From: Sphingomonadales bacterium | Lineage (GTDB): Bacteria > Pseudomonadota > Alphaproteobacteria > Sphingomonadales > Sphingomonadaceae | Assembly (NCBI GenBank): GCA_027490095.1 | Contig: JAIXYT010000051.1 | Coordinates: 1-64,000 of the forward strand | DNA length: 64,000 bases | Direction of reading: 5' to 3' | In this document: piece by piece, positions 26,721-35,710 of the stretch | How the letters are laid out: each line of letters begins with the position of its first letter | Position numbering within the stretch: position 1 is the stretch's first letter | The notes under the pieces: model-generated | Told to the model about the DNA's origin: nothing | Databases searched by the model: none | Seen by the model: only the letters and a program-made list of their open reading frames with translations | Program-made: the position numbers and the translations under genes

Positions 26721-26978
26721 TCATGCAGCGAGGAGGGGATCGAGCCCGCCGGCACGGTCGAGCGCGGCGAGATCGTCGGACCCTCCGATATGCCGGCCGT
26801 CGATGAAGATCTGCGGAACGGTGGTTCTGCCGCCCGAGCGCTCCAGCATCTCGGTGCGCTTCGGCCCGCCCATGGTGATGTCATACTCCTCGGCCGTGAC
26901 GCCCTTGTCCTTCAGCAGCGCCTTGGCGCGCGTGCAGTAGGGGCACAGGAACTTGGTGTAGATTTCAACCTTGGCCAT
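26721..26978 (-). CDS. grxC: glutaredoxin 3
   Basis: 85 residues, the typical small dithiol glutaredoxin. The redox motif is C12-P-Y-C15. The cis-Pro loop TTVPQIFIDGRHIGGSDDL binds glutathione. It reduces disulfides and glutathionylated proteins in the cytoplasm. It overlaps the end of comF by 14 bp and is followed closely by the nitrilase gene. Confidence 0.95.
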   Translation of the reverse strand: MAKVEIYTKFLCPYCTRAKALLKDKGVTAEEYDITMGGPKRTEMLERSGGRTTVPQIFIDGRHIGGSDDLAALDRAGGLDPLLAA

Positions 26979-27780
26979 GATCATCCTGACTGACGGATGC
27001 CGCAACATATGAGTGCGAGTCGGTGGCTGCAACCCGCGCATAGACGAGGACCGTCACGCGGGAGGCGCCACCTCGCCTGAGGACCCCGGCAGCGGCTGAC
27101 GCGGTTGCGCCGCTGGTCATGACGTCATCGACAAGGATCACTTCGCGCCCCGCGATCCGCGCCTTGCCGTTGTCGGCCAGGCGAAAGGCGCCTTCGGCGT
27201 TGCGCTTGCGGGCGGTACGGCTGAGGCCCTTTGTGCGGGGCGTCGCCTTCACACGGCGGAGGAGGTCGGGATCGAGTGCCGCACCCGACTGGTCCGCGAT
27301 CGCGCGCGCGAGCAGCAGCGCCTGGTTGTATCCGCGCGTCGCCAGCCGCCAGCGATGGAGCGGGACGGCGCAGACCAGCACATCCGGCGTGAGCCAGCCA
27401 GGTGCGGCCTGGCGCATGGCCATGGCCATCTGGCTGGCGTAGGCTTCCCGCCCGTTCTTGAAGGCAAGCACGGTCTGCCGGGCGGGGCCTGCATAGAGGA
27501 AGGGCGCGGCCGCGCGATCGAAGCGGGGTGGGTCCTTGAGGCAGCCGAGGCAGTGGCTTTCGGCTGCCCATTCGATCGGCAGCGGGATGCTGCACTGGAT
27601 GCAGCGCGCGCCCTGGATCACCGGGAGCGCCGACCAGCAATCGGCGCAGAAGCCGAGCGGGGTTGCCACAGGGGCCTTGCAGGCGATGCAGGTGGGCGGC
27701 ATCAGCAGGTCGACGAGGGTCTGGACGGCGCCTTGCACCGCATCGCGCGCCCCAAGGGCGAGAGTCCGGGTGACCGTCAT
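26965..27780 (-). CDS. comF: ComF family amidophosphoribosyltransferase-like protein
   Basis: 271 residues. An N-terminal double zinc-ribbon (C-x2-C pairs in PPTCIACKAP, GFCADCWSA, ARCIQCSIP and HCLGCLKDP) precedes a phosphoribosyltransferase-type domain: VPLHRWRLATRGYNQALLLARAI, LSRTARKRNAEGAF, and the PRPP-loop-like EVILVDDVMTSGATA. ComF proteins are linked to natural transformation. That is worth noting because GTA recipients use the same competence machinery. The start at 27780 is set by family N-termini. Confidence 0.92.
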   Translation of the reverse strand: MTVTRTLALGARDAVQGAVQTLVDLLMPPTCIACKAPVATPLGFCADCWSALPVIQGARCIQCSIPLPIEWAAESHCLGCLKDPPRFDRAAAPFLYAGPARQTVLAFKNGREAYASQMAMAMRQAAPGWLTPDVLVCAVPLHRWRLATRGYNQALLLARAIADQSGAALDPDLLRRVKATPRTKGLSRTARKRNAEGAFRLADNGKARIAGREVILVDDVMTSGATASAAAGVLRRGGASRVTVLVYARVAATDSHSYVAASVSQDDHGQG

Positions 27781-27794
27781 GGCCTGGAGATAGC

Positions 27795-28598
27795 ATGGAA
27801 AGCCCGAAGCACGGCATGGCCAGCGAGGAACCATTTGACCGGGCGGCGCGGCGCCGGGCGCGCGATCGCGCAAGCCGGCTGATCGGCGGGCGCGGCCAAC
27901 TGCTGGCCCATGTGGCCGCAGAGCTTGCGGAACGGCAAGCCCTTCTGGGGCCATGCCCCAATGGCGAGGCGCTGTGGATCGGGCTGATGGGCGGGCTGCC
28001 GGCCGGGCATGTCGGCATGGACCCGTCGCCGGTGTTGGCAGGCCGCCATGGCGGCGTGGCGGGCGACGAGGATCGGCGGCATTTCGGGGACGGGCGGTTT
28101 GCGCGCGTGACGGCCTTCATGACCCTGCACGGGGTGAACGACCTGCCCGGCGCGCTGATCCTGTGCCGACGTGCACTGATGCCCGGGGGCCGGTTCCAGG
28201 CAGCCTTTCCCGCCGGGCTGTCGCTGGCAGGGGTGCGAGGTGCCTTCCTGGAAGCCGATGTGGCGGCGGGGCGCGGGGTTGCCCCACGCGTGGGGCCGAC
28301 CGTGGACCCTGCCGAGGCGGCCGGCCTGTTGCAGCGCGCGGGCTTTGTGGAGCCTGTGGCCGAAGTGGACACGCTGAAGCTGCGCTATCGCAGCTTGAGG
28401 GACCTTGCGCTGGATGTTCGTGCCCATGGCGACAGCGGCTGGCTTGCCGCACGCGAGGGGGGCCTGACGACTCCTTCGCGCTGGGCGGCTGCCGAGGCGC
28501 AATTTGCGCAGGCGGCGGATGCCGACGGCCGGGTCACGACCGAGGTGCAGATCCTCTACTTGTCGGGAAAGGTGCCCGACCCGAGCAGCGCCAGATAG
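27795..28598 (+). CDS. SAM-dependent methyltransferase-like protein (NDUFAF5/BioC type)
   Basis: 267 residues, divergent from comF by 14 bp. It has the opening F-D-R-x-x-R-R-R-R-A and a Rossmann-like core with a glycine strand (ALWIGLMGGLP) weaker than the usual E/DxGxGxG. LHGVNDLPGALILCRRALMPGGRFQAAF is the post-motif region typical of NDUFAF5/BioC relatives. The family's SAM loop is degenerate, as often in this alphaproteobacterial branch, so catalytic activity is not certain. The 3' end overlaps the convergent hydrolase gene by 43 bp. Confidence 0.75.
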   Translation: MESPKHGMASEEPFDRAARRRARDRASRLIGGRGQLLAHVAAELAERQALLGPCPNGEALWIGLMGGLPAGHVGMDPSPVLAGRHGGVAGDEDRRHFGDGRFARVTAFMTLHGVNDLPGALILCRRALMPGGRFQAAFPAGLSLAGVRGAFLEADVAAGRGVAPRVGPTVDPAEAAGLLQRAGFVEPVAEVDTLKLRYRSLRDLALDVRAHGDSGWLAAREGGLTTPSRWAAAEAQFAQAADADGRVTTEVQILYLSGKVPDPSSAR

Positions 28599-29431
28599 GG
28601 GCGCACGAGGTCGGGATGGGTGACGGCCAGGAAATGGCCGGTCCCGGGCAGGCGGCGAAGATGCGCCCGGGGGTTGGCCCGGATGCGCGGCTCCTCGGTT
28701 TCGGGAACCGTGCTGCCTTCGCCGGCTGCCAGCACGGTGAAGGGGAAGGGGGCTCGCGCGAGACTGTCCATGAAAGTGGTGGAGGCGCCGCGGAAGCTCG
28801 TTGCCTCCCAGCCGGGCGTGCAGGCGAGGCGAACGCCGTCGCCGTCGGGCAGCAGCCCGCCCTCGAGATAGTCGTCGAGGGCAGAATCCGGCCAGTCGCG
28901 GAAGACGCCCCGCCCGTGATAGCTGTGACGGGCGGCGGCCGCGCTGTCGAACCGGCCGCGCCGGCGCTCTGCCGTGTCGGCCATGGGGTTGGGCGGGTGC
29001 CCGGCTTCGCGCGCGGCGCGGTATGCGGCGACATGGTCGGGCGGGATGAAGGGCGGGTCGATCAGGCAGACGGCCCGCGCGAGGCCCGGCGTGTCGACGG
29101 CAGCCTCGAGCGATGCGGTTGCGCCGAAGCTGTGGCCGGCCAGCAGGACAGGGCCGCCGCCAAGTGCCTCGACAAGGGCGACGAGATCCTGGCGGTAGAG
29201 TGTCCAGTCGACCGGGATGTGGCCGGGCACCGCCTCGAGCTCGGTGCGGCCATGGCCGCGCGCATCGGGTGCGACGATGCGGAAGCGATCGGAAAGGGGG
29301 GCAAGCAGCTGGGTGTAGACCCTTGCACACATGCCGGTCGCATGGGTGAAGACGAGCAGCGGCCCCTCCCCCCATTGCAGGGTGAAGATGCGCCCGCCGG
29401 GCACGGGAACGAACCGCTCGATGGGCCTCAT
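28556..29431 (-). CDS. alpha/beta hydrolase
   Basis: 291 residues. Alpha/beta-hydrolase marks: FTHATGMCARVY (oxyanion loop), VAPDARGHGRTE, the nucleophile elbow AGHSFGATASLEAA (Ser), VCLIDPPF, and a C-terminal LPGTGHFLAVTHPD (His). The substrate is unknown. Its start overlaps the stop of the Pot ATPase gene (ATGA), so it is the last gene of the transporter operon, which is unusual for polyamine uptake operons. Confidence 0.82.
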   Translation of the reverse strand: MRPIERFVPVPGGRIFTLQWGEGPLLVFTHATGMCARVYTQLLAPLSDRFRIVAPDARGHGRTELEAVPGHIPVDWTLYRQDLVALVEALGGGPVLLAGHSFGATASLEAAVDTPGLARAVCLIDPPFIPPDHVAAYRAAREAGHPPNPMADTAERRRGRFDSAAAARHSYHGRGVFRDWPDSALDDYLEGGLLPDGDGVRLACTPGWEATSFRGASTTFMDSLARAPFPFTVLAAGEGSTVPETEEPRIRANPRAHLRRLPGTGHFLAVTHPDLVRPYLALLGSGTFPDK

Positions 29432-30564
29432 GTCAGCAGGACATGCGCGCCTTCGGCATGCCAGCCGAGCCAGACCTCCTCGTCCCAGCTGAAGTCCTCC
29501 TGGTCCCAGCGGGTGAGGTTCGGGCGGATCACGCGGACCCGTTTTCCGCCGTCGAGCCGGACGTCGTAGACGGATTCGGAGCCGAGATAGGCGATGTCCA
29601 TGATCGTGCCCTTGACCACATTGTAGCCGGGCGGTGTCCCCTCCATGTCGGGAGGGCCGTACGCGGCACCACGCTTGTGCAGTTCCACCTTCTCAGGCCT
29701 GAGCGCCAGCCAAAGCTGCAGTGTTCCAGACGCGCCCGTTCCCCGGGCAAGCCAGGCCCTGGCGCCGAGCTCGGGCAGATCGATGATCGCATGGTCACCT
29801 GCATCCTCGACCACCCGGCCCTCGAACAGGTTCACTGATCCGATGAAGTCCGCGACCAGCCGCGAGGCCGGGAATTCGTAGAGGTCGGCTGGCGTCGCGA
29901 CCTGCATCAGCGAGCCCTTGTTCATGACGGCGCAGCGCGTGGCGAGCGCGAGCGCCTCGTCCTGGTCGTGGGTGACCATGACGAAGGTGATTCCCAGCCG
30001 GTCCTGCAGCGCCGACATCTCGAAGCGCAGCTCCTCGCGCAGCTTGGCATCGAGGGCTGAGAGCGGCTCGTCGAGCAGAAGGACCCGGGGCTTCTTCACG
30101 ATGGCCCGGGCAAGGGCGACGCGCTGGCGCTGGCCGCCGGACAGCTGGTCGGGCATGCGGTCGCCGAAGCCTTCCAGCTGGACCAGCGCGAGCGCGTCTT
30201 CGGCGCGGGCGCGGCGCTCCCCAGCGGCGACCCCCTCCATCCTGAGGCCGTATTCGATGTTCCGCATCACCGAGAGGTGGGGGAAGACGGCATAGCTCTG
30301 GAAGACCATGTTGACGGGGCGCTTGTTGGGCGCGACGCGCGTGACGTCGTGCCCGTCGATCAGGATCTGCCCGCTGGTCGGTGTCTCGAACCCGGCGAGC
30401 ATCCTGAGAAGGGTCGTCTTGCCACAGCCCGAGGGGCCGAGCAGGGCGAAGAACTCGCCCTCGACGATGGAAAGGCTGACGTCGTCGACCGCCGTCACGG
30501 GCCCGAAGCGCTTGGTGATGTTGCGAAATTCGATGATGGTGCGCGGCGGCCGCGGATCGGGCAT
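29428..30564 (-). CDS. potA: polyamine ABC transporter ATPase
   Basis: 378 residues. Walker A is GPSGCGKTTLL, the Q-loop VFQSYAVFPHLSV, the ABC signature LSGGQRQRVALARAI, Walker B VLLLDEPLSALD and the switch His VMVTHDQDEA. A C-terminal TOBE domain follows (LALRPEKVEL, IMDIAYLGSESVYDVRL). The PotA/PotG arrangement with two permeases and a binding protein upstream supports spermidine/putrescine import. The start overlaps the previous stop by one base. Confidence 0.92.
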   Translation of the reverse strand: MPDPRPPRTIIEFRNITKRFGPVTAVDDVSLSIVEGEFFALLGPSGCGKTTLLRMLAGFETPTSGQILIDGHDVTRVAPNKRPVNMVFQSYAVFPHLSVMRNIEYGLRMEGVAAGERRARAEDALALVQLEGFGDRMPDQLSGGQRQRVALARAIVKKPRVLLLDEPLSALDAKLREELRFEMSALQDRLGITFVMVTHDQDEALALATRCAVMNKGSLMQVATPADLYEFPASRLVADFIGSVNLFEGRVVEDAGDHAIIDLPELGARAWLARGTGASGTLQLWLALRPEKVELHKRGAAYGPPDMEGTPPGYNVVKGTIMDIAYLGSESVYDVRLDGGKRVRVIRPNLTRWDQEDFSWDEEVWLGWHAEGAHVLLT

Positions 30565-31397
30565 CAGGACAGCCTTTCGGCGGCGGCCCGGGCCTGGAGA
30601 CGCAGGGCCAGGAAGGTGAGGAGCACCGTGACTGCCAGCAGCAGGGTGGAGATGGCGTTGACCTTGGGGGTCACCGAGAAGCGGACCATCGAATAGACCT
30701 TCACCGGGAAGGTCACGGTATCCGGCCCGGCCGTGAAGAAGGTGATGACGAAATCGTCGAGGCTGAGCGTGAAGGCCAGAAGCGCGCCGGCAAGGAGCGC
30801 CGGGCGGATGTGCGGCACGACCACGTCCCACAGGGCCCGCCAGTTGCCTGCCCCGAGATCGCGGGCTGCTTCCTCCTGGGCGCGATCGAAGCTCTGCAGC
30901 CTTGCCCTGACCACCACGGCGACGAAAGGGAAGCTGAAGGACACATGCGCGATCACGATGGGGCCGAGCGAGAGCGGCCAGGGAAGGCCGGCCGGCCAGG
31001 GCATCACGCGGGCGAAGAAGATCAGCATGGCGACGCCCATGCAGATTTCGGGCACGACGATCGGGAGCGCGAAGGCGCCGTCCACGAGCATGCGGCCCGG
31101 GAAGCGGAAGCGCCAGAGCGCGATGGCTGCCAGCGTGCCAAGGAGGAGGCTGATGGCGGTTGAGAAAGCCGCGATGGAAAGCGAATTGACGAGTGACTGG
31201 ACCAGCTCCGCGTCCTCGAAGACCTTGGCATACCAATCCATGGTGAAGCCGCGCCAGTGCGTGGTGCGGCGGCTGTCGTTGAAGCTCATGGCGACCAGCA
31301 CAAGCAGGGGGGCGTAGAGGAACAGCCCGACGAGCAGCATCCAGAGCTTGAGCGGCCAGCGGCGCGCATAATCGAGCAGGCCCGGCGGTTCCCTCAT
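30564..31397 (-). CDS. potI: polyamine ABC transporter permease PotI/PotC
   Basis: 277 residues with six predicted membrane spans, beginning LWMLLVGLFLYAPLLVLVAMSFND. The EAA loop reads EEAARDLGAGNWRALWDVVVPHIRP, followed by the LDDFVITFFTAGPDTVTFPVKVYS stretch typical of PotC/PotI. It partners with the upstream permease to form the channel. The start overlaps the potH stop (ATGA). Confidence 0.92.
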   Translation of the reverse strand: MREPPGLLDYARRWPLKLWMLLVGLFLYAPLLVLVAMSFNDSRRTTHWRGFTMDWYAKVFEDAELVQSLVNSLSIAAFSTAISLLLGTLAAIALWRFRFPGRMLVDGAFALPIVVPEICMGVAMLIFFARVMPWPAGLPWPLSLGPIVIAHVSFSFPFVAVVVRARLQSFDRAQEEAARDLGAGNWRALWDVVVPHIRPALLAGALLAFTLSLDDFVITFFTAGPDTVTFPVKVYSMVRFSVTPKVNAISTLLLAVTVLLTFLALRLQARAAAERLS

Positions 31398-32263
31398 TCG
31401 GCGTCGATTCGCCTGCGGTGGGCCGACTGCAAGGCGATCCCGATGAAGGTGACATACATCAAGAGGAAGGCAAGCGCTGCGCCGAAAGGCCAGTCGTTCG
31501 CGCGCTTGAACTGGCGCTCGATCACGTTGGCGATCATCTGGCTGTCGGGGCCACCCAGAAGGTCAGGTGCGAGGTAGCTGCCGAGAACGGGAATGAAGGT
31601 GAGAAGGACGGCAGAGGCGATGCCGGCGGAGGCAAGTGGCAGAACAACGTACCAGATCGTCCTCAGGTGGCCGGCTCCGAGGTCGAGACTGGCCTCGAGG
31701 AGCGATCTGTCGAGCCGGTCCAGCGCCGCATAGAGAGGGAGCACGGTAAACGGAAGGTGGACATAGACGAGGCCGACCATGACCGCGAAGTTGCTGTTCA
31801 TCATCGGCAGGGGCTCGAACCCGGCCCAGCCGAACGCCCAGAGGAGGCCCTGGTTGATCAGCCCCTCGTCCCTGAGCAGGGCAATGAGGGCATAGGTTCG
31901 GATGAGCAGATTGGTCCAGAAGGGGAGCATGATCCCGACGAGCAGGACGGCCTTGAGCCGTGGCGCTGCGAAACTGATTGCAAGCGCCACGGGAAAACCG
32001 ACCAGCAGGCAGATGAGGGTCGCCAGCGCGGCAAAGGCGAGCGACTTGGCGAGGATGCGCAGGTAGAGCGGCTCGAGCGCCCGGGCATAATTGGCGAAGG
32101 TGCCGGAGATCTCGATTCCGGCGACACCGACATTGGTCCCGAAGCTGTAGGCCCAGACGACCGCGATCGGCACCGCGAAGAACAGGAGGAACCAGGCGAG
32201 CGGTGGGCCGAGAAGACCTGCCAGCCCGGGCCTCGCAGTTCGCCAGTCAAGCCCGTCGCGCAT
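31394..32263 (-). CDS. potH: polyamine ABC transporter permease PotH/PotB
   Basis: 289 residues, six membrane spans. The EAA loop is LLEASLDLGAGHLRTIWYVVLPLASAGI. Family-specific segments are MLPFWTNLLIRTYALIALLRDEGLINQ and GSYLAPDLLGGPDSQMIANVI. It lies 24 bp after the binding-protein gene and overlaps the next permease gene. Confidence 0.92.
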   Translation of the reverse strand: MRDGLDWRTARPGLAGLLGPPLAWFLLFFAVPIAVVWAYSFGTNVGVAGIEISGTFANYARALEPLYLRILAKSLAFAALATLICLLVGFPVALAISFAAPRLKAVLLVGIMLPFWTNLLIRTYALIALLRDEGLINQGLLWAFGWAGFEPLPMMNSNFAVMVGLVYVHLPFTVLPLYAALDRLDRSLLEASLDLGAGHLRTIWYVVLPLASAGIASAVLLTFIPVLGSYLAPDLLGGPDSQMIANVIERQFKRANDWPFGAALAFLLMYVTFIGIALQSAHRRRIDAE

Positions 32264-32287
32264 CCCCCCTGCCCCGGCCCCTCCGAC

Positions 32288-33400
32288 TCAGGCTGCGCGC
32301 ACGCGGGTGAAGGCCTCTTCGAAGGCGCGGGCCTGTTCGGGGCCCTCGTACTTGCCCCACTCGCTGGCCTCCATGCCGGGCCCTGTCGGGAAGATGATCG
32401 GGTTGTTGGCGTAGCTTGCCGGCATCAGCGCCTTCGCGGCCGCGTTGGGTGTCGGATAGAGAATCGTCTCGATGATGTGCTTCCCGGCTTGGGCATCGAG
32501 CAGGTAGTTGATGAACTTGTGCGCCTGTTCCGGGCGCGGCGCGCCCTTCGGGATTGCAAGCGTGTCGGCATTGAGGAGCGAGCCTTCCCGCGGGACGACG
32601 AAGCCGATGTCGTTATCCTCCAGCGCGATCTGGGCAATGTCTCCGTTTGGCTCGAGCACCAGGTCGACATCGCCGGCGAGAAGCAGGTCCTGCCCATTGT
32701 CCTCGTGGAAGGTCTTGATGTTCGGCTTCTGCCGGATGAGCATTTCCTCGACGGCCTTGATCGTGGCCTCGTCGACGCCATTGATCGACTTGCCGAGATA
32801 GCGCGCGCCGAGGCGCATGAGATCGGCGGATTCCGCATTCAACGCGATCCGGCCCTTGTAGAGGTCGCTGTCGAACAGCCATTTCCAGCTGTCGGGAACG
32901 CCGTTCACACGGCTCTTGCGATAGCCGATGCCGAGCACCAGCCATGTGTAGGGCACGCTGTGCTTGGGAGCGGGATCGTAATCCTGCCCCAGGAACTCGG
33001 GCGCGATGTTCTTGAGGTTCGGCAGAGCGGCCGTGTCGAGTGGAAGCAGCATGTCGGCCTGCCGCATGCGGGTCACGAACTCGTTCGTCGGGACGATGAC
33101 GTCATAGCCTGGATTGCCGGCCTTCAGCTTGGCGAACAGCTCGTCATTCGTGGCGAAGTAGCTCGTCTGGACCCGGATGCCGGTGGCCTCTGCAAAGCTG
33201 CTGAGGGTGTTCTCGCCGATGTAGGTGTCCCAGGTGTAGAAATTCAGCTTGTCGGTCGCGTTGGCGCGGGAGCCGCCCTCCCTGCCGCACCCCTCAAGCG
33301 TGAAACCGACGGCCGCCACCCCGAGTCCGGCGAGCAGTCCGCGACGGGACAGTCGGCCCTGCGAAAGCTCCATCCAGCCGCTTCTCGCAATCTCCGCCAT
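32288..33400 (-). CDS. potF: polyamine-binding periplasmic protein
   Basis: 370 residues. A twin-arginine-like signal (LSRRGLLAGLGVAAVGFT) ends in an EGCG lipobox-like Cys, so it may be a lipoprotein. The mature protein shows the PotD/PotF pattern: NFYTWDTYIGENTLSSFAEATGI, GYDVIVPTNEFV, NGDIAQIAL, and a C-terminal AHKFINYLLDAQ. First gene of the five-gene pot operon; the 88-bp upstream gap follows the carboxypeptidase gene on the same strand. Confidence 0.92.
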   Translation of the reverse strand: MAEIARSGWMELSQGRLSRRGLLAGLGVAAVGFTLEGCGREGGSRANATDKLNFYTWDTYIGENTLSSFAEATGIRVQTSYFATNDELFAKLKAGNPGYDVIVPTNEFVTRMRQADMLLPLDTAALPNLKNIAPEFLGQDYDPAPKHSVPYTWLVLGIGYRKSRVNGVPDSWKWLFDSDLYKGRIALNAESADLMRLGARYLGKSINGVDEATIKAVEEMLIRQKPNIKTFHEDNGQDLLLAGDVDLVLEPNGDIAQIALEDNDIGFVVPREGSLLNADTLAIPKGAPRPEQAHKFINYLLDAQAGKHIIETILYPTPNAAAKALMPASYANNPIIFPTGPGMEASEWGKYEGPEQARAFEEAFTRVRAA

Positions 33401-33488
33401 CTGAGCCCTCCTCGACTGCTCGGAACCGAAATGTGGTAGAGCAGCCGGCGTCCGACGTTAAGCCTCATTGTGCGGCGCGGCAGGATCT

Positions 33489-34451
33489 TCAGCGGGGTCG
33501 TGGTGTCGGGCCGTCCCCGCTTCCCTGTTCGACCAGCTGGCGCAGCAGGGCATCGTTGAGATCGCCTGGTTCGGCGAGCAGATCGGCGACCTGGATGTTC
33601 TGCCCGCGGTCGCGCGCAGACAGGACAGCGAACCCAGCTGCGAGAAGGCTCTCGACATTGCTGTCGCGCGCAACGCGCGTCGGCCCACCAAGCACGACAG
33701 CAATCAGTCGGCGGCCATCACGGACGGCCGAGGCAGCAAGGGTAAATCCGGCAGCATTGGTAAAACCGGTCTTTATGCCGTCGACCCCCGGCATCGTCCG
33801 AAGCAAGTGGTTGTGGTTCGGCAGGACCTGGTTGCCGAACACGAACTGCTGCTGCTGATAATAGCCGTAATACTGAGGGAAATCGCGAATGGTCGCCTGT
33901 GAGAGGATGAAGATATCGCGCGCCGTGGTCACCTGGCGGGAGTCCGGCAGCCCATTGGGGTTCACGAAACGGCTGTTCGACATGCCGAGCGCCTTTGCAC
34001 GCAGCGTCATCCGGCGGGCAAACTCCTCAGAACTTCCGGCAACATGCTCGGCCAGAGCGACAGATACGTCATTGGCTGACTTTGTCGCGAGACTGCGGAT
34101 TGCCTGATCGACCGTCAGGCTTTCTCCGGGCTTCAGCCCCAGCTTGGAGGGTCGCTGGCTGGCTGCGTCCCGGCTCATGACGACCCGATCCGTCAATTGC
34201 AGCTGGCCGGCCGCCAACTGCTCGAACACTATGTATAGCGTAATCACCTTGGTGATCGAAGCAGGGAAGCGCTGTGTGTCGGCCCGCCGGGAATACAGCA
34301 CCTCGCCTGTGCTCGCATCGGCGACGAAGGCTGCATACTTCTGCTGGTCGAACAGGCTGAGCGCTTCGGCGGTCGCGGAGTGGCCGACGCACAGCAAGGC
34401 AATAGCGGACCGCAAGACGGTGCGACGAGAAGGCATTCTGCTGATTAACAC
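33489..34451 (-). CDS. D-alanyl-D-alanine carboxypeptidase (PBP5/6-like or DacF type)
   Basis: 320 residues from a GTG at 34451, or 315 from ATG at 34436. The GTG has an AGGA about 9 nt upstream; the ATG gives the tidier signal peptide (MPSRRTVLRSAIALL). The penicillin-binding motifs are SITK (SxxK), SAN (SxN) and KTG in GIKTGFTNAAG. It trims terminal D-Ala from peptidoglycan stem peptides in the periplasm. The C-terminal domain of classical PBP5 is short here. It is divergent from lipB. Confidence 0.9.
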   Translation of the reverse strand: MLISRMPSRRTVLRSAIALLCVGHSATAEALSLFDQQKYAAFVADASTGEVLYSRRADTQRFPASITKVITLYIVFEQLAAGQLQLTDRVVMSRDAASQRPSKLGLKPGESLTVDQAIRSLATKSANDVSVALAEHVAGSSEEFARRMTLRAKALGMSNSRFVNPNGLPDSRQVTTARDIFILSQATIRDFPQYYGYYQQQQFVFGNQVLPNHNHLLRTMPGVDGIKTGFTNAAGFTLAASAVRDGRRLIAVVLGGPTRVARDSNVESLLAAGFAVLSARDRGQNIQVADLLAEPGDLNDALLRQLVEQGSGDGPTPRPR

Positions 34452-34528
34452 AGAGCGGAGTCCTGAGGCCAGAGCCGGATCATCCGGAAGCAGTGGCGTG
34501 GTCCTGGGTCCGGGGCTATCTGGCCTAC

Positions 34529-35245
34529 ATGTCAGCAGAACCCGACCACCTTGCGCTCCCCCGATGGCGCGTCATGCCCGGCCTGTCGGATTACAGGGAG
34601 ACGCTTGTCGCCATGGAGGCCCATGTCGACCGCATGGCCCAGGGTGCCGCCGGCGAGGAAATCTGGCTGCTGGAACACCCACCCGTGGTGACGGCCGGCA
34701 CAAGCACATCCATGACGGACCTGCTGGAACCGGACCGTTTTCCTGTTATCCAGACGGGGCGGGGCGGGCAGTTCACCTACCATGGCCCCGGCCAGCGCGT
34801 GATTTATCCGATGCTCGATCTCGGCAAGCGCGGGCGCGACGTGCGGCGCTATGTGGCGGCGTTGGAGGCATGGGCGATCGATGCGCTTGGTGCGTTGAAC
34901 GTGGAGGCTGGAACCAGTCCCGTGGGAACCGGCATCTGGGTTGTCGATCCAGTGCAGCCCGGGCGACTTCTGAAGATCGGCGCGATCGGTGTTCGCGTGC
35001 GTCGCTGGATAAGCTTCCATGGCATGGCAGTGAATGTCAGTACCAACCTCGGCCACTTCGATGCGATCGTGCCGTGCGGTCTGCCTGATCAAGGGGTGAC
35101 ACGACTGGTCGATCTTCGTCCGGACAGCGGCATGGAACTCTTGGACAGGGCGCTCTTCTGCGGTCTGCCGACGTTGCTGCACTCTTTGTCGAGCGAACCA
35201 TCGCATCGCATCAAGACGCTTGAGGGCGGTCAGGATTGCAGCTAG
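34529..35245 (+). CDS. lipB: octanoyl-[ACP]:protein N-octanoyltransferase
   Basis: 238 residues. It transfers octanoate from ACP to lipoyl domains. The family block RGGQFTYHGPGQRVIYPMLDL is intact, as are the catalytic Lys in KIGAIGVRVRRW and the acyl-accepting Cys in IVPCGLPDQGVTRL. The start at 34529 (MSAEPDHL) was preferred over 34493 because the first 12 upstream codons add no conserved sequence; neither has a strong Shine-Dalgarno. Confidence 0.93.
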   Translation: MSAEPDHLALPRWRVMPGLSDYRETLVAMEAHVDRMAQGAAGEEIWLLEHPPVVTAGTSTSMTDLLEPDRFPVIQTGRGGQFTYHGPGQRVIYPMLDLGKRGRDVRRYVAALEAWAIDALGALNVEAGTSPVGTGIWVVDPVQPGRLLKIGAIGVRVRRWISFHGMAVNVSTNLGHFDAIVPCGLPDQGVTRLVDLRPDSGMELLDRALFCGLPTLLHSLSSEPSHRIKTLEGGQDCS

Positions 35246-35318
35246 GTTCCGCGGCGGTTCGGGGTCGGTAGGGACCGAAAGCTCCAGAACTTCCGCAAAA
35301 AGACCAAGGAGTCATAAG

Positions 35319-35621
35319 ATGGGTGACGTTCTTCAAAAGGCAAAGGCTGCCGCACTGGTGACTGCTGCTGCCCTGTTCGTTGTTGCTTGCGGTGGCGCCA
35401 AGCCGGCCGAGGAAGCCGCTGCTCCGACTGATACCGCGGCTGTCGAAGCTGCCCCGGCAGACGCTGCTGCTATGGACGCAGCGGCCGCTCCGGCTGCCGA
35501 CGCTGCCGCCCCGGCTGTTGATGCAGCAGCTGCGGCCACCGATGCCGCTGCCGCTGCCACGGACGCTGCTGCTGCTGCCACGGACGCTGCTGCAGCCCCG
35601 GCACAAGCGCCGGCCCAGTAA
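35319..35621 (+). CDS. small Ala-rich repeat lipoprotein
   Basis: 100 residues with an excellent AAGGAG Shine-Dalgarno before the ATG. A signal segment (AAALVTAAALFVVAC) ends in a lipobox Cys. The mature part is almost entirely Ala, Asp, Thr and Pro, with three near-perfect TDAAAAA heptads (about residues 70-92), encoded by GCT/GCC-rich triplet repeats. It may be a flexible, acidic envelope spacer. A strong terminator follows. No family recognised; repeat number is likely to vary between strains. Confidence 0.75.
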   Translation: MGDVLQKAKAAALVTAAALFVVACGGAKPAEEAAAPTDTAAVEAAPADAAAMDAAAAPAADAAAPAVDAAAAATDAAAAATDAAAAATDAAAAPAQAPAQ

Positions 35622-35660
35622 GTCGGTTAGCCGACCGGCCTGCTAGGCCAGCTGGATATG

Positions 35661-35693
35661 GAAAGGCCGCCCCCGAAAGGCGGCCTTTCTTCT
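35661..35693 (+). terminator. rho-independent terminator
   Basis: Perfect 11-bp stem GAAAGGCCGCC / GGCGGCCTTTC with a 7-nt loop, followed by TTCTT. It ends the small lipoprotein transcript just before the SCP2-like gene. Confidence 0.85.
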
Positions 35694-35710
35694 AGATGGG
35701 AGGACGAAGC

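Noticed and set aside
31418-33439. ~670-codon plus-strand frame opposite the pot permease and binding-protein genes
   Set aside because: Antisense shadow of well-supported potH and potF; composition is low-complexity acidic/Gly-rich.
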